Positions 1-7,088 of a stretch of DNA of 47,402 bases are shown piece after piece. The translations under genes were made by a program, and so were the position numbers. The stretch comes from Streptomyces sp. NRRL S-31 (GTDB taxonomy: Bacteria > Actinomycetota > Actinomycetes > Streptomycetales > Streptomycetaceae). A model generated the notes under the pieces. It searched no databases, was not told where the DNA came from, and saw only the letters and a program-made list of their open reading frames with translations. Numbering within the stretch: position 1 is the stretch's first letter; each line of letters starts with the position of its first letter. The stretch is taken from contig NZ_JOCB01000064.1 of assembly GCF_000718775.1 (NCBI RefSeq), positions 1 through 47,402 of the forward strand, written 5' to 3'.

Positions 1-120
1 CCCCGGCGCGCCGGGGACGGGCCGGCCGCGCGTCCGGCGCCCGACGCGGGCGGGGACCGGCCGGAGGCCGCCCGGCCGCAGGACTCGACCGAGCCAGGGG
101 AGGCATTTCGTGGCCGCTGA
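1..120 (+). CDS. mtrB: C-terminal tail of sensor histidine kinase MtrB (partial, 5' end outside window)
   Basis: Frame 1 is open from the window edge to a TGA at 118-120. It encodes a Gly/Pro/Asp/Glu/Arg-rich tail ending in EPGEAFRGR, as expected for the disordered cytoplasmic end of a Streptomyces MtrB. The stop lies inside the first codons of lpqB (11-bp overlap), the arrangement of the conserved actinobacterial mtrA-mtrB-lpqB operon. MtrB is the membrane kinase of the MtrAB system that coordinates cell division and development. No catalytic motif is visible here, so the call rests on position and overlap. Confidence 0.55.
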   Translation, partial: PRRAGDGPAARPAPDAGGDRPEAARPQDSTEPGEAFRGR

Positions 121-1942
121 CCGCGAGGGGGGCGCACGGCGGCGGCCGGGGCGCGCGGTGGCGTTCGCCGCTTTGGGCATCGTTCTGCTGGCCGGTTGCG
201 CCTCGATGCCCGACAGCGGGGACCTGCGGGACGTGGAGTCCACGCCGCGCCAGGACACCGGGGTGCGGGTGTTCGCCATGCCACCGGCCGACGGCGCCGG
301 TCCCGGCGAGATCATGCAGGGCTTCCTGGAGGCGCTGACCAGCGACGACCCGCAATACGACACGGCCCGCAAGTATCTGACGACCGACGCGGCGCACACC
401 TGGCGGCCGGAGCGGTCGGCCACCGTCCTGGCCAACGGGCCGAGCATCGAGACCGATTGCAGCCCGGGCGGCCGGGAGGAGACCAACAGCGTCACCTGTG
501 TGCTCACCGGCAGCCGGGTCGCCACGGTCGACGCGCAGCAGGCCTACCAGCCCGCCGGCGGCACCTACCGCAAGAAGCTGCACCTGACGAAGAACCCCAA
601 GAGCGGGCAGTGGCGCATCGACGGACTGCCCGACGGCGTCGTCATGGGCAAGTCGGACTTCCAGCGGAACTACAAGTCCGTCGACAAGTACTACTTCGCC
701 TCCGACACGGCGGTCGGGGCGGGCGGACAGCCGGTGGCGGTCGCCGACCCGGTGTTCGTGCGCGGCAAGGTGGACCCGATGACCCAGCTGGTCCGTTCGC
801 TGTTGAACGGGCCCACCGCCTGGCTCGGACCGGTGGTCAGGTCGAGTTTCCCGACCGGTACGGCGCTCGCCAAGGGCACGTCCGGGCTGGCGCCGGACGA
901 CCAGAACCGGCTGACCGTGCCGCTGAACCTCAAGCCGTCGCAGGTCACGGCCGGCAAGTGCACCGAGATGGCGACGCAGGTGCTGTTCACCCTGCGGAAC
1001 CTGACACCGACGCTGGACTCCGTCGAGCTGCGGGGCACCGGTGACGACCGGCTGTGCGAACTGTCCGAGGAGCGCGCCGAGTCCGCCGCCTGGCACGGCT
1101 CGTCCAAGCGCCCCGAGTACGTGTACTTCATCGACGGCAAGCGCCGGGTGGTGCGGATGCAGACCGCGAGCACCGGCACCGGCTCCGTCCCGGTGCCGGG
1201 CCCGCTGGGCGAGGGCGGCAGGGGGCTGCGCTCGGTGGCGGTGTCGAGGGACGAGCACACCGCGGCCGGGGTCGGGGACGAGGGCGCGTCGCTGTACGTG
1301 ACCTCGCTGGCGGCGGACAGCTCGCTCGGCGAGCCGCTGGTGACCAGCACCGGTGCGACCCCCGAGGAACGGCTGTCCACGCCGAGCTGGGACGCGCGCG
1401 GCGACCTGTGGGTGGCCGACCGCGATCCGAACCGGACCCGGCTGTTCGTGCTGGAGCAGGGCGCCGAGAAACCGGAGCAGGTCGCCGTGCCCGATCTGTC
1501 CGGGACGATCGAGGAAGCGCGCGTGGCCGCCGACGGGGCGCGGATCGCGCTGGTCGTGGCCAAGGACGGCAAGCAGTCCCTGCTCATCGGCCGCATCCAG
1601 CGCGACGACGGCACCGGGCAGGGCATCTCGGTGGACGGACTGCGCTCCGCGACACCGGACCTGGAGCAGGTCAGCGCCCTGTCCTGGGCCGGGGACAGCA
1701 GGCTGTTGGTCGTCGGGCAGGAGCAGGGGGGCGTGCAGCAGATGCGCTACGTCCAGGACGACGGATCCACCCTCGACGGTCCGGCACCGGGCGCGCTGAC
1801 CAGCGTCAAGGCGATCGCCGCGTCCGAGGACGAGCACGTGCCGCTGGTGGCCCACTCGGAGGACGGGATCGTGCGGCTGCCGTCCGGCGCGCAGTGGCAG
1901 AAGGTCGACAAGGACGGCACGGCACCGGTCTATCCGGGCTGA
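110..1942 (+). CDS. lpqB: Lipoprotein LpqB, accessory to the MtrAB two-component system
   Basis: A 610-residue exported lipoprotein. The GTG start at 110 follows a GGGGAGG ribosome site at about 97-103. The signal peptide has an Arg-rich n-region, a hydrophobic core (about 16-27) and a lipobox ending at Cys30 (LLAGC). A GerMN-type domain is expected around residues 200-320, followed by a C-terminal beta-propeller-like region of WD-type repeats (about 330-600). In mycobacteria LpqB binds the extracellular part of MtrB and modulates MtrA phosphorylation, and the overlap with the mtrB end supports that role here. The length is usual for the family. The last 28 bases resemble the unit of a tandem repeat that continues beyond the stop codon. 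Confidence 0.95.
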   Translation: MAADREGGARRRPGRAVAFAALGIVLLAGCASMPDSGDLRDVESTPRQDTGVRVFAMPPADGAGPGEIMQGFLEALTSDDPQYDTARKYLTTDAAHTWRPERSATVLANGPSIETDCSPGGREETNSVTCVLTGSRVATVDAQQAYQPAGGTYRKKLHLTKNPKSGQWRIDGLPDGVVMGKSDFQRNYKSVDKYYFASDTAVGAGGQPVAVADPVFVRGKVDPMTQLVRSLLNGPTAWLGPVVRSSFPTGTALAKGTSGLAPDDQNRLTVPLNLKPSQVTAGKCTEMATQVLFTLRNLTPTLDSVELRGTGDDRLCELSEERAESAAWHGSSKRPEYVYFIDGKRRVVRMQTASTGTGSVPVPGPLGEGGRGLRSVAVSRDEHTAAGVGDEGASLYVTSLAADSSLGEPLVTSTGATPEERLSTPSWDARGDLWVADRDPNRTRLFVLEQGAEKPEQVAVPDLSGTIEEARVAADGARIALVVAKDGKQSLLIGRIQRDDGTGQGISVDGLRSATPDLEQVSALSWAGDSRLLVVGQEQGGVQQMRYVQDDGSTLDGPAPGALTSVKAIAASEDEHVPLVAHSEDGIVRLPSGAQWQKVDKDGTAPVYPG

Positions 1943-2055
1943 CGGCACGCGCATGGCGCCGGTCCGTCCGGGCCGACGGCACGCACACGGCTCCGGTCCA
2001 TCCGGGCTGACGGCACGCGCATGGCACCGGTCCGTCGGGGCCGACGGCACGCGTC
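1913..2055 (+). repeat. 34-bp imperfect tandem repeat seeded by the lpqB 3' end
   Basis: Units start with GACGGCACG at 1913 (28 bp, coding the last LpqB residues plus the stop), 1941, 1975 and 2009 (each 34 bp), with a partial unit at 2043. Each full unit keeps the core GACGGCACG...CCGGTCC.TCCGGGC. The extracopies differ from the coding unit by a six-base insertion (CGCATG or similar), so they look like degenerate duplications of the lpqB terminus. They fill most of the gap before the comF-like gene. No Rho-independent hairpin is evident in them. Confidence 0.85.
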
Positions 2056-2172
2056 GTCCCCGCGTTGGACCGCGCTGGCCCGTGCCGGTCCTTCGCCGGT
2101 GGCGGGAGGTTGTCCACAGGTGGTTTTCCACAGGGGTGGCCGGCCCGCGGTGGTGTCGGCACAGTGGTGGTC

Positions 2173-3054
2173 ATGCGGGGCTGGTGGCAGGACCTCACCG
2201 ACCTGGTGCTGCCGGCCGACTGCGCGGGCTGCGGCGCACCTCGTACGGCGCTGTGCCCACGCTGCCGGGCGGTGCTGGACCGGGGCGTGCCGCGGCGGGT
2301 GCGGCCGTCGCCGGAACCGGCGGGGCTGCCACCGGTGCTGGCGGTGGCTCCGTACGCGGCGGAGGCGCGGGAGCTGCTGCTCGCCCACAAGGAGCGGGGC
2401 GCGCTGGCACTCGCGCCGGTGCTGGGCGCGGCGCTGGCGCGGGCCGTGCGGGCGGGTCTCGGCCGGGGCGGCGGTGCCGGTGCGAGCGGCGGTGACCGGC
2501 CGGGGGGTCCTGGGCGCGGGCCCGTGCTGCTGGTCCCGGTGCCCTCCGCCCGGTGGGCCGTGCGGGCGCGCGGGCACGATCCGGTGCGGCGGATGGCGCT
2601 CGCGGCGGCCGGGGAGCTGCGGCGCACCGGGACACCGGCCCGCGTGGCGGCCGTGCTGCGCCAGCGGCGGGCCGTGGCCGACCAGGCGGGGCTGGACGCC
2701 CGGCGGCGCCTGGAGAACGTGGCCGGGGCCCTGGAGGTGTCCGCGGACGGTGGCCGGCTGCTCGGCGCGGGCCGTGTCGTGCTCGTCGACGACCTGATGA
2801 CGACGGGTGCCAGCCTCGCGGAGGCGGCGCGGGCCCTGCGGGAGGCGGAGGCATCCCGTCGCGATGGCGGAACGGCTGTGTATCGGGCCATAACCCGGGA
2901 AGGTAGGGAGGAACGATGGATGGGTGTACGCCGGGAGAGGAGGCAGTGGGTGCGCAGAGCACCGGAAAAAGTGCTGTCGAACGCCCTCGGACGGGTGTCG
3001 CTTGCCGCAGTGATCGCGGCTCCCGGCGATTCTTTCGAAAAGAACAGGAACTGA
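2173..3054 (+). CDS. ComF-family phosphoribosyltransferase-like protein
   Basis: A 293-residue protein of the ComF/GntX family. An N-terminal Zn-ribbon is visible (Cys17, Cys20, Cys28, Cys31 as C-x2-C and C-x2-C). A type-I PRTase fold follows, with the PRPP-binding motif VLVDDLMTTG at about 203-212. Members are linked to DNA uptake in competent bacteria; the actinobacterial role is unknown. The gene sits between lpqB and hpf as in mycobacteria (Rv3242c neighbourhood). The ATG at 2173 was preferred because the zinc finger begins just after it; in-frame starts upstream (2065) would add an unrelated tail. The segment around residues 226-272 is an Arg-rich stretch of weaker GC bias between the PRPP motif and the family-like C-terminus (AAVIAAPGDSF), possibly an insertion. 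Confidence 0.88.
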   Translation: MRGWWQDLTDLVLPADCAGCGAPRTALCPRCRAVLDRGVPRRVRPSPEPAGLPPVLAVAPYAAEARELLLAHKERGALALAPVLGAALARAVRAGLGRGGGAGASGGDRPGGPGRGPVLLVPVPSARWAVRARGHDPVRRMALAAAGELRRTGTPARVAAVLRQRRAVADQAGLDARRRLENVAGALEVSADGGRLLGAGRVVLVDDLMTTGASLAEAARALREAEASRRDGGTAVYRAITREGREERWMGVRRERRQWVRRAPEKVLSNALGRVSLAAVIAAPGDSFEKNRN

Positions 3055-3367
3055 TCGCCAACGTGCGTCGTTCCAGGTAGCGAGAGGCTCAATTCACTTG
3101 AACGGAGGTAAGTCGCAGTAGAGGGTGACGCCATCCGTCCGGGCGAGATATGTTCGGTTGTGAGGAAAGCCGCAGGCCACACCTCGCTTATCCGAATGCC
3201 GTGCCGCGGGTTTTTCCGCAATCACCCGCGGCGATGGGGTGGAGAACTCGCCCATGGGGGAGGAGGAGGTGGAAGTCACCGAGTCCGAGGTCCGGTGAGT
3301 ACCGGACCTGGTGCGAAAGGGAGATGCTCCGCCGAGGCGGCGGAGCGATCCGGGAACGGAGTTCTGC
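3055..3367 (+). promoter_or_regulatory. Structured leader region upstream of hpf
   Basis: This 313-bp gene-free stretch is less GC-rich than its surroundings at 3061-3200. It holds a GGAGGTA ribosome-site-like sequence at 3104-3110 with no well-spaced start. It also has a perfect 9-bp inverted repeat (3203-3211 with 3224-3232, 12-base loop) and a second perfect 8-bp hairpin (3326-3333 with 3339-3346, 5-base loop) just before the hpf ribosome site. No U-tract follows either stem. Hibernation factor genes are typically stress-regulated, so a promoter and RNA-level control are expected here, but I could not assign a -35/-10 pair. Confidence 0.5.
3254..3298 (+). CDS. Possible 14-residue leader peptide upstream of hpf
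   Basis: An ATG at 3254 begins a 15-codon frame ending TGA at 3298, encoding the acidic peptide MGEEEVEVTESEVR. A GGTGGAG sequence about 10 bases upstream could serve as ribosome site. The frame lies between the two leader hairpins of hpf, where an upstream ORF could couple translation to RNA folding. It is too short to judge by codon bias alone and may be fortuitous. Confidence 0.25.
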   Translation: MGEEEVEVTESEVR

Positions 3368-4060
3368 GTGGACATCGTCGTCAAAGGCCGCAAGACCGAG
3401 GTGCCCGAGCGGTTCCGCAAGCACGTGGCCGAGAAGCTGAAGCTGGAGAAGATCCAGAGGCTCGATGCCAAGGTGATCAGCCTCGACGTCGAGGTGTCCA
3501 AGGAGCCCAACCCCCGACAGGCCGACCGCTGTGACCGAGTGGAGATCACGCTCCGCTCCCGCGGTCCGGTGATCCGGGCGGAGGCAGCGGCCAGCGACCC
3601 GTACGCCGCGCTCGACCTGGCGGCGGAGAAGCTTGACGCGCGACTGCGCAAGCAGCACGACAAGCGGTTCTCGCGCCGAGGCGCGCGCCGGATCCCGGCG
3701 GCGGAGGTCGCCGACCACGTCCCGGGCGCGGCGACACTGAACGGCGCCGGCCTCCCCGTCCACGACGAGGAATCGGACGGAGTGCCCACCAAGAAGATCG
3801 GCTCGCTGGAGGTCAAGGGTGAAGGCCCCCTCGTGGTCCGCGAGAAGACCCACGTCGCCTCCCCGATGACCCTCGACCAGGCTCTCTACGAGATGGAACT
3901 GGTCGGCCACGACTTCTACCTGTTCGTCGACTCCGAGACGAAGGAGCCGAGCGTCGTCTACCGGCGGCACGCCTACGACTACGGCGTCATCCACCTCAGC
4001 ACGGACCCGATGGTCGCCGAGGCGCAGAACCCCGCGGCGGGTGGCACGCTGGGCGGCTGA
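3368..4060 (+). CDS. hpf: Long-form ribosome hibernation promoting factor (HPF/RaiA family)
   Basis: A 230-residue long HPF. It dimerises 70S ribosomes into 100S particles and silences translation in stationary phase or stress. The N-terminal RaiA-like domain covers about residues 1-105 (starts VDIVVKGRKTEVPERF). A charged linker follows, then the C-terminal dimerisation domain from about residue 165 (MTLDQALYEMELVGHDF...). GTG at 3368 is chosen because it gives the canonical family N-terminus and has a GGAACGGAG site just upstream; an in-frame GTG at 3311 would translate through a hairpin. The gene is followed by a strong terminator. It belongs to the conserved lpqB-comF-hpf-secA neighbourhood of actinobacteria. 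Confidence 0.95.
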   Translation: MDIVVKGRKTEVPERFRKHVAEKLKLEKIQRLDAKVISLDVEVSKEPNPRQADRCDRVEITLRSRGPVIRAEAAASDPYAALDLAAEKLDARLRKQHDKRFSRRGARRIPAAEVADHVPGAATLNGAGLPVHDEESDGVPTKKIGSLEVKGEGPLVVREKTHVASPMTLDQALYEMELVGHDFYLFVDSETKEPSVVYRRHAYDYGVIHLSTDPMVAEAQNPAAGGTLGG

Positions 4061-4079
4061 TCCGCCCGGCTGAAGCTGA

Positions 4080-4122
4080 GCCGGTGCCCCTGGAGCGCGC
4101 GTGCGCCCCCAGGGGCACCGGC
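4080..4122 (+). terminator. Perfect 14-bp hairpin terminator downstream of hpf
   Basis: GCCGGTGCCCCTGG at 4080-4093 pairs perfectly with 4109-4122 around a 15-base loop, 20 bp after the hpf stop. There is no long T-run, as is common for Streptomyces terminators. Confidence 0.8.
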
Positions 4123-4263
4123 GTGCGACCAGTTCGCGCCCCGCACGTCACCTCGGTGTCGCCCGGGCATGGAATCATGGCCGGACCGGCCCAACCGGTG
4201 GGCCGTTGCCTTGGGTTGGCGATGGCACAGGACAACAGGCCACAGCCTTCAGGGGGAGGAACG

Positions 4264-5010
4264 ATGGCGGACACCTTCGGACCGATGCGGGCCGGGGATG
4301 CCGGCGGCGATGCCGACGGCAGGCGCCCGGAGGCGGACTCCGCGCGCGCGGAGCCGATCCGGGTCCTGGTCGTGGACGACCACGCCCTCTTCCGGCGCGG
4401 TCTGGAGATCGTGCTCGCGGCCGAGGAGGACATCCAGGTCGTCGGCGAGGCGGGCGACGGCGCCGAGGCCGTCGACAAGGCGGCCGACCTGCTGCCCGAC
4501 ATCGTGCTGATGGACGTCCGCATGCCCAAGCGCGGCGGCATCGAGGCGTGCACCTCCATCAAGGAGGTCGCACCCAGCGCGAAGATCATCATGCTGACGA
4601 TCAGCGACGAGGAAGCCGACCTCTACGACGCGATCAAGGCGGGCGCGACCGGATACCTCCTCAAGGAGATCTCCACCGACGAGGTGTCCACCGCCATCCG
4701 CGCGGTGGCCGACGGGCAGTCGCAGATCAGCCCGTCGATGGCGGCCAAACTCCTCACCGAGTTCAAGTCGATGATCCAGCGCACCGACGAGCGCCGGCTG
4801 GTGCCCGCGCCCCGGCTCACCGACCGGGAGCTGGAGGTCCTCAAGCTCGTCGCCACGGGCATGAACAACCGGGACATCGCCAAGGAGCTGTTCATCTCCG
4901 AGAACACCGTGAAGAACCACGTCCGCAACATCCTGGAGAAGCTGCAACTGCACTCCCGGATGGAGGCCGTGGTCTACGCGATGCGCGAGAAGATCCTGGA
5001 GATCCGCTAG
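4264..5010 (+). CDS. NarL/LuxR-family response regulator
   Basis: A 248-residue two-component response regulator. The receiver domain spans about residues 31-150 with acid pocket Asp38-Asp39, phospho-acceptor Asp84 (VLMDVRMP), Thr112 and Lys134 (YLLKEIS). A LuxR-type helix-turn-helix (about 185-245, LTDRELEVLKLVATG...NTVKNHVRNIL) would bind DNA as a dimer. The ATG at 4264 follows a GGGGGAGGAA ribosome site; longer in-frame starts lack one. No histidine kinase gene is adjacent, so it is an orphan or pairs in trans. The first 30 residues form a variable acidic/Gly-rich extension. Targets cannot be read from the sequence. Confidence 0.93.
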   Translation: MADTFGPMRAGDAGGDADGRRPEADSARAEPIRVLVVDDHALFRRGLEIVLAAEEDIQVVGEAGDGAEAVDKAADLLPDIVLMDVRMPKRGGIEACTSIKEVAPSAKIIMLTISDEEADLYDAIKAGATGYLLKEISTDEVSTAIRAVADGQSQISPSMAAKLLTEFKSMIQRTDERRLVPAPRLTDRELEVLKLVATGMNNRDIAKELFISENTVKNHVRNILEKLQLHSRMEAVVYAMREKILEIR

Positions 5011-5013
5011 CGC

Positions 5014-6189
5014 CTACCCGAGGAGAGCGGCCAGCTCCCTGGCGAGGGGCTCGCGCAGCTCGGGCGCGTCCGCGCGCTCGACGCGGACGTTCGTGCAGTC
5101 CACCCAGGCCGCCGCCTCGACCAGCGCCCGGGCGACCGCCGGGACCGCCTTCGGACCGTCCAGGGTGACCTGCCTGGCCACCAGCGTGCGGCCCTCGCGC
5201 GCCGGGTCCACCCGCCCGACCAGCCGGCCGCCGGCCAGCACCGGCATCGCGAAGTACCCGTGGACCCGCTTGGGCTTGGGGACGTACGCCTCCAGCCGGT
5301 GGCTGAACCCGAAGATCCGCTCCGTGCGCGCCCGCTCCCAGATCAGGGAGTCGAACGGCGACAGCAGCGTGGTGCGGTGCCGGCCGCGCGGCGGTGCGGC
5401 CAGCGCCTCCGGGTCGGCCCAGGCCGGCCTGCCCCAGCCCTCCACCTCGACCGGCACCAGGCCCGAGTCCGCGATCACCGCGTCGACCTGCTCGCCCTTG
5501 AGGCGGTGGTAGTCGGCGATGTCCGCGCGCGTGCCGACACCGAGCGACTCGCCCGCCAGCCGCACCAGCCGGCGCAGGCACTCGATGTCGTCCAGTTCGT
5601 CGTGCAGCAGCGCGTCCGGGACCGCGCGCTCGGCGAGGTCGTACACCCGCTTCCAGCCGCGCCGTTCCACGCAGACCACCTCGCCGTACATCAGCGCCCG
5701 TTCCACGGCGACCTTCGTGCCCGACCAGTCCCACCAGTCGTTCGTCTTCTTCGCGCCGCCCAGTTCCGTCGCGGTCAGCGGGCCCTCCGCGCGCAGTTGC
5801 TTGATGACCTGCTCGTAGGCGCCCGCGGGGAGTTCGTGGTGCCAGTGCGGACGGTCACGGTAGGCGCGGCGGCGGAAGGCGAAGTGCGGCCACTCCTCGA
5901 TCGGCAGGAGGCAGGCCGCGTGCGACCAGTACTCGAACGCGTGCGTGTCCGTCCAGTACGCCGCCTCCACGGCCGGGCGGCCGACCGCGCCCAGCCGGGC
6001 GTACGGCACGAGTTCGTGGGAGCGGGCGAGGACCGAGATCGTGTCGAGCTGGACCGCGCCGAGGTGGCGCAGCACCCCGCGGACGCCCGCGCGCCGGTCG
6101 GGCGCGCCGAGAAGGCCCTGGGCACGCAGCGCGATCCGGCGGGCGTCGTCCGCGGTGAGAGTGGTGAGGGGGCGCGGAAGGGTCGTCAT
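5014..6189 (-). CDS. HTH_42-family winged-helix protein, AlkX/YcaQ-like DNA glycosylase
   Basis: A 391-residue protein of the winged-helix family that includes E. coli YcaQ (AlkX) and Streptomyces AlkZ. Residues 47-49 read Q-L-D in the context GAVQLDTISV. This matches the Q-hydrophobic-D motif of YcaQ-like enzymes rather than the QxQ of AlkZ. Those enzymes excise alkylated bases and unhook interstrand cross-links. Several Trp/Tyr-rich segments (about 90-130) agree with the family. The ATG at 6189 has no clear ribosome site; a TATCGT element about nine bases upstream suggests a leaderless mRNA. The stop at 5014 is only three bases from the convergent response regulator stop, so the two transcripts must overlap at their ends. 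Confidence 0.8.
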   Translation of the reverse strand: MTTLPRPLTTLTADDARRIALRAQGLLGAPDRRAGVRGVLRHLGAVQLDTISVLARSHELVPYARLGAVGRPAVEAAYWTDTHAFEYWSHAACLLPIEEWPHFAFRRRAYRDRPHWHHELPAGAYEQVIKQLRAEGPLTATELGGAKKTNDWWDWSGTKVAVERALMYGEVVCVERRGWKRVYDLAERAVPDALLHDELDDIECLRRLVRLAGESLGVGTRADIADYHRLKGEQVDAVIADSGLVPVEVEGWGRPAWADPEALAAPPRGRHRTTLLSPFDSLIWERARTERIFGFSHRLEAYVPKPKRVHGYFAMPVLAGGRLVGRVDPAREGRTLVARQVTLDGPKAVPAVARALVEAAAWVDCTNVRVERADAPELREPLARELAALLG

Positions 6190-6241
6190 GCGTCGGACGA
6201 TAGAGGGTGCCACTGACAGCCCGCGACGGGCCGTTCCCGGA

Positions 6242-6835
6242 TCAGCGCGGGTGCGGGCACGCGCTTTCGGCGTGCGCGGGCAGATACGGGGCCGTGGACG
6301 GCAGACCCAGGTCCGAGGGGAGCAGGGAGCCGATCCAGCAGTCCCGGCGCACCCCCTTGTTGTTGATCCCGGAGCGCAGCGTGCCCTCGACGGTGAAGCC
6401 CGCCCGTTCGGCCACCGCGCGGGAGGCGTGGTTGCCGACCTCGGCCCGCCACTCGACGCGGTCGACGCCGACCTCGGTGAACACCCACCGGCAGGCGGTG
6501 AGCGCGGCCTCCACGACATAGCCGCGGCCGCGGTGCTCCGCGGCCGCCCAGTAGCCGACCTCGGCCGTGCCGAGCGTGCGCATGGTGAGGGCGAGCATGG
6601 CGGCCAGCTCGCCGCCGGGGAGGAACACGCCGAAGGTGAACATCGACCCCTGCGCCCAGCCGTCGGGGACGATCCGCTCGGTGAAGCCGGTCGCGTGCTC
6701 GGGCAGATAGGGCGAGGGGATCGTCGTCCAGCGCTGGATGCCGGGGTCCTGCGCGGCCGCGTACACCGCGTCGGTGTCGCCGGGGCCGACCGGGCGCAGC
6801 AGGAGACGGTCCGTGGTGAGCGTGACGGGTTCCAT
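6242..6835 (-). CDS. GNAT-family N-acetyltransferase (RimJ/RimL-like)
   Basis: A 197-residue protein with the opening of the Acetyltransf_3 group (MEPVTLTTDRLLLRPVGPGD). The acetyl-CoA pyrophosphate-binding segment HRGRGYVVEA lies at about residues 105-114, and the typical N-x-x-S-R-A-V-A-E-R-A-G-F motif follows. RimJ/L relatives acetylate protein N-termini, amino acids or antibiotics; the substrate here is unknown. The ATG at 6835 is preferred to an in-frame start twelve codons upstream because it gives the family N-terminus. The gene is 52 bp upstream of the AlkX-like gene on the same strand and may be co-transcribed with it. Confidence 0.85.
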   Translation of the reverse strand: MEPVTLTTDRLLLRPVGPGDTDAVYAAAQDPGIQRWTTIPSPYLPEHATGFTERIVPDGWAQGSMFTFGVFLPGGELAAMLALTMRTLGTAEVGYWAAAEHRGRGYVVEAALTACRWVFTEVGVDRVEWRAEVGNHASRAVAERAGFTVEGTLRSGINNKGVRRDCWIGSLLPSDLGLPSTAPYLPAHAESACPHPR

Positions 6836-7013
6836 CGCCCGATTCTGCGGGGGACGCCCGGGCGGAGCCACGTATTTTCGCGGCGCGTGAGCGGGTGATC
6901 ACAATTCGCGCAATTCCCGGCACCGGTGCGGCACCATCCGGACGCCCCGTCCGTTGTCCCGGATGAAGCAGTCGTCGGATCGCCAGGCCTCCCGGCGCGG
7001 CCGGGTCCTCGCA

Positions 7014-7019
7014 TACGAT
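7014..7019 (+). promoter_or_regulatory. Candidate -10 element of secA
   Basis: TACGAT lies 70 bp before the secA start in the 253-bp gap between the divergent GNAT gene and secA. No good -35 is visible at 16-18 bp, so only the -10 is suggested. Confidence 0.3.
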
Positions 7020-7088
7020 GGCCGTTGCTCAGTACGTCAGAAGGAAAACCGACCGTCCCAGGCCCGACCGGCAAGGAGACCAGCCCCC

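Noticed and set aside
3125..3163. Mini-ORF starting GTG after a GGAGGTA sequence in the hpf leader
   Set aside because: The spacing from the ribosome-like site (about 15 bases) is too long and the peptide has only 12 residues. The mini-ORF at 3254 is slightly better placed.
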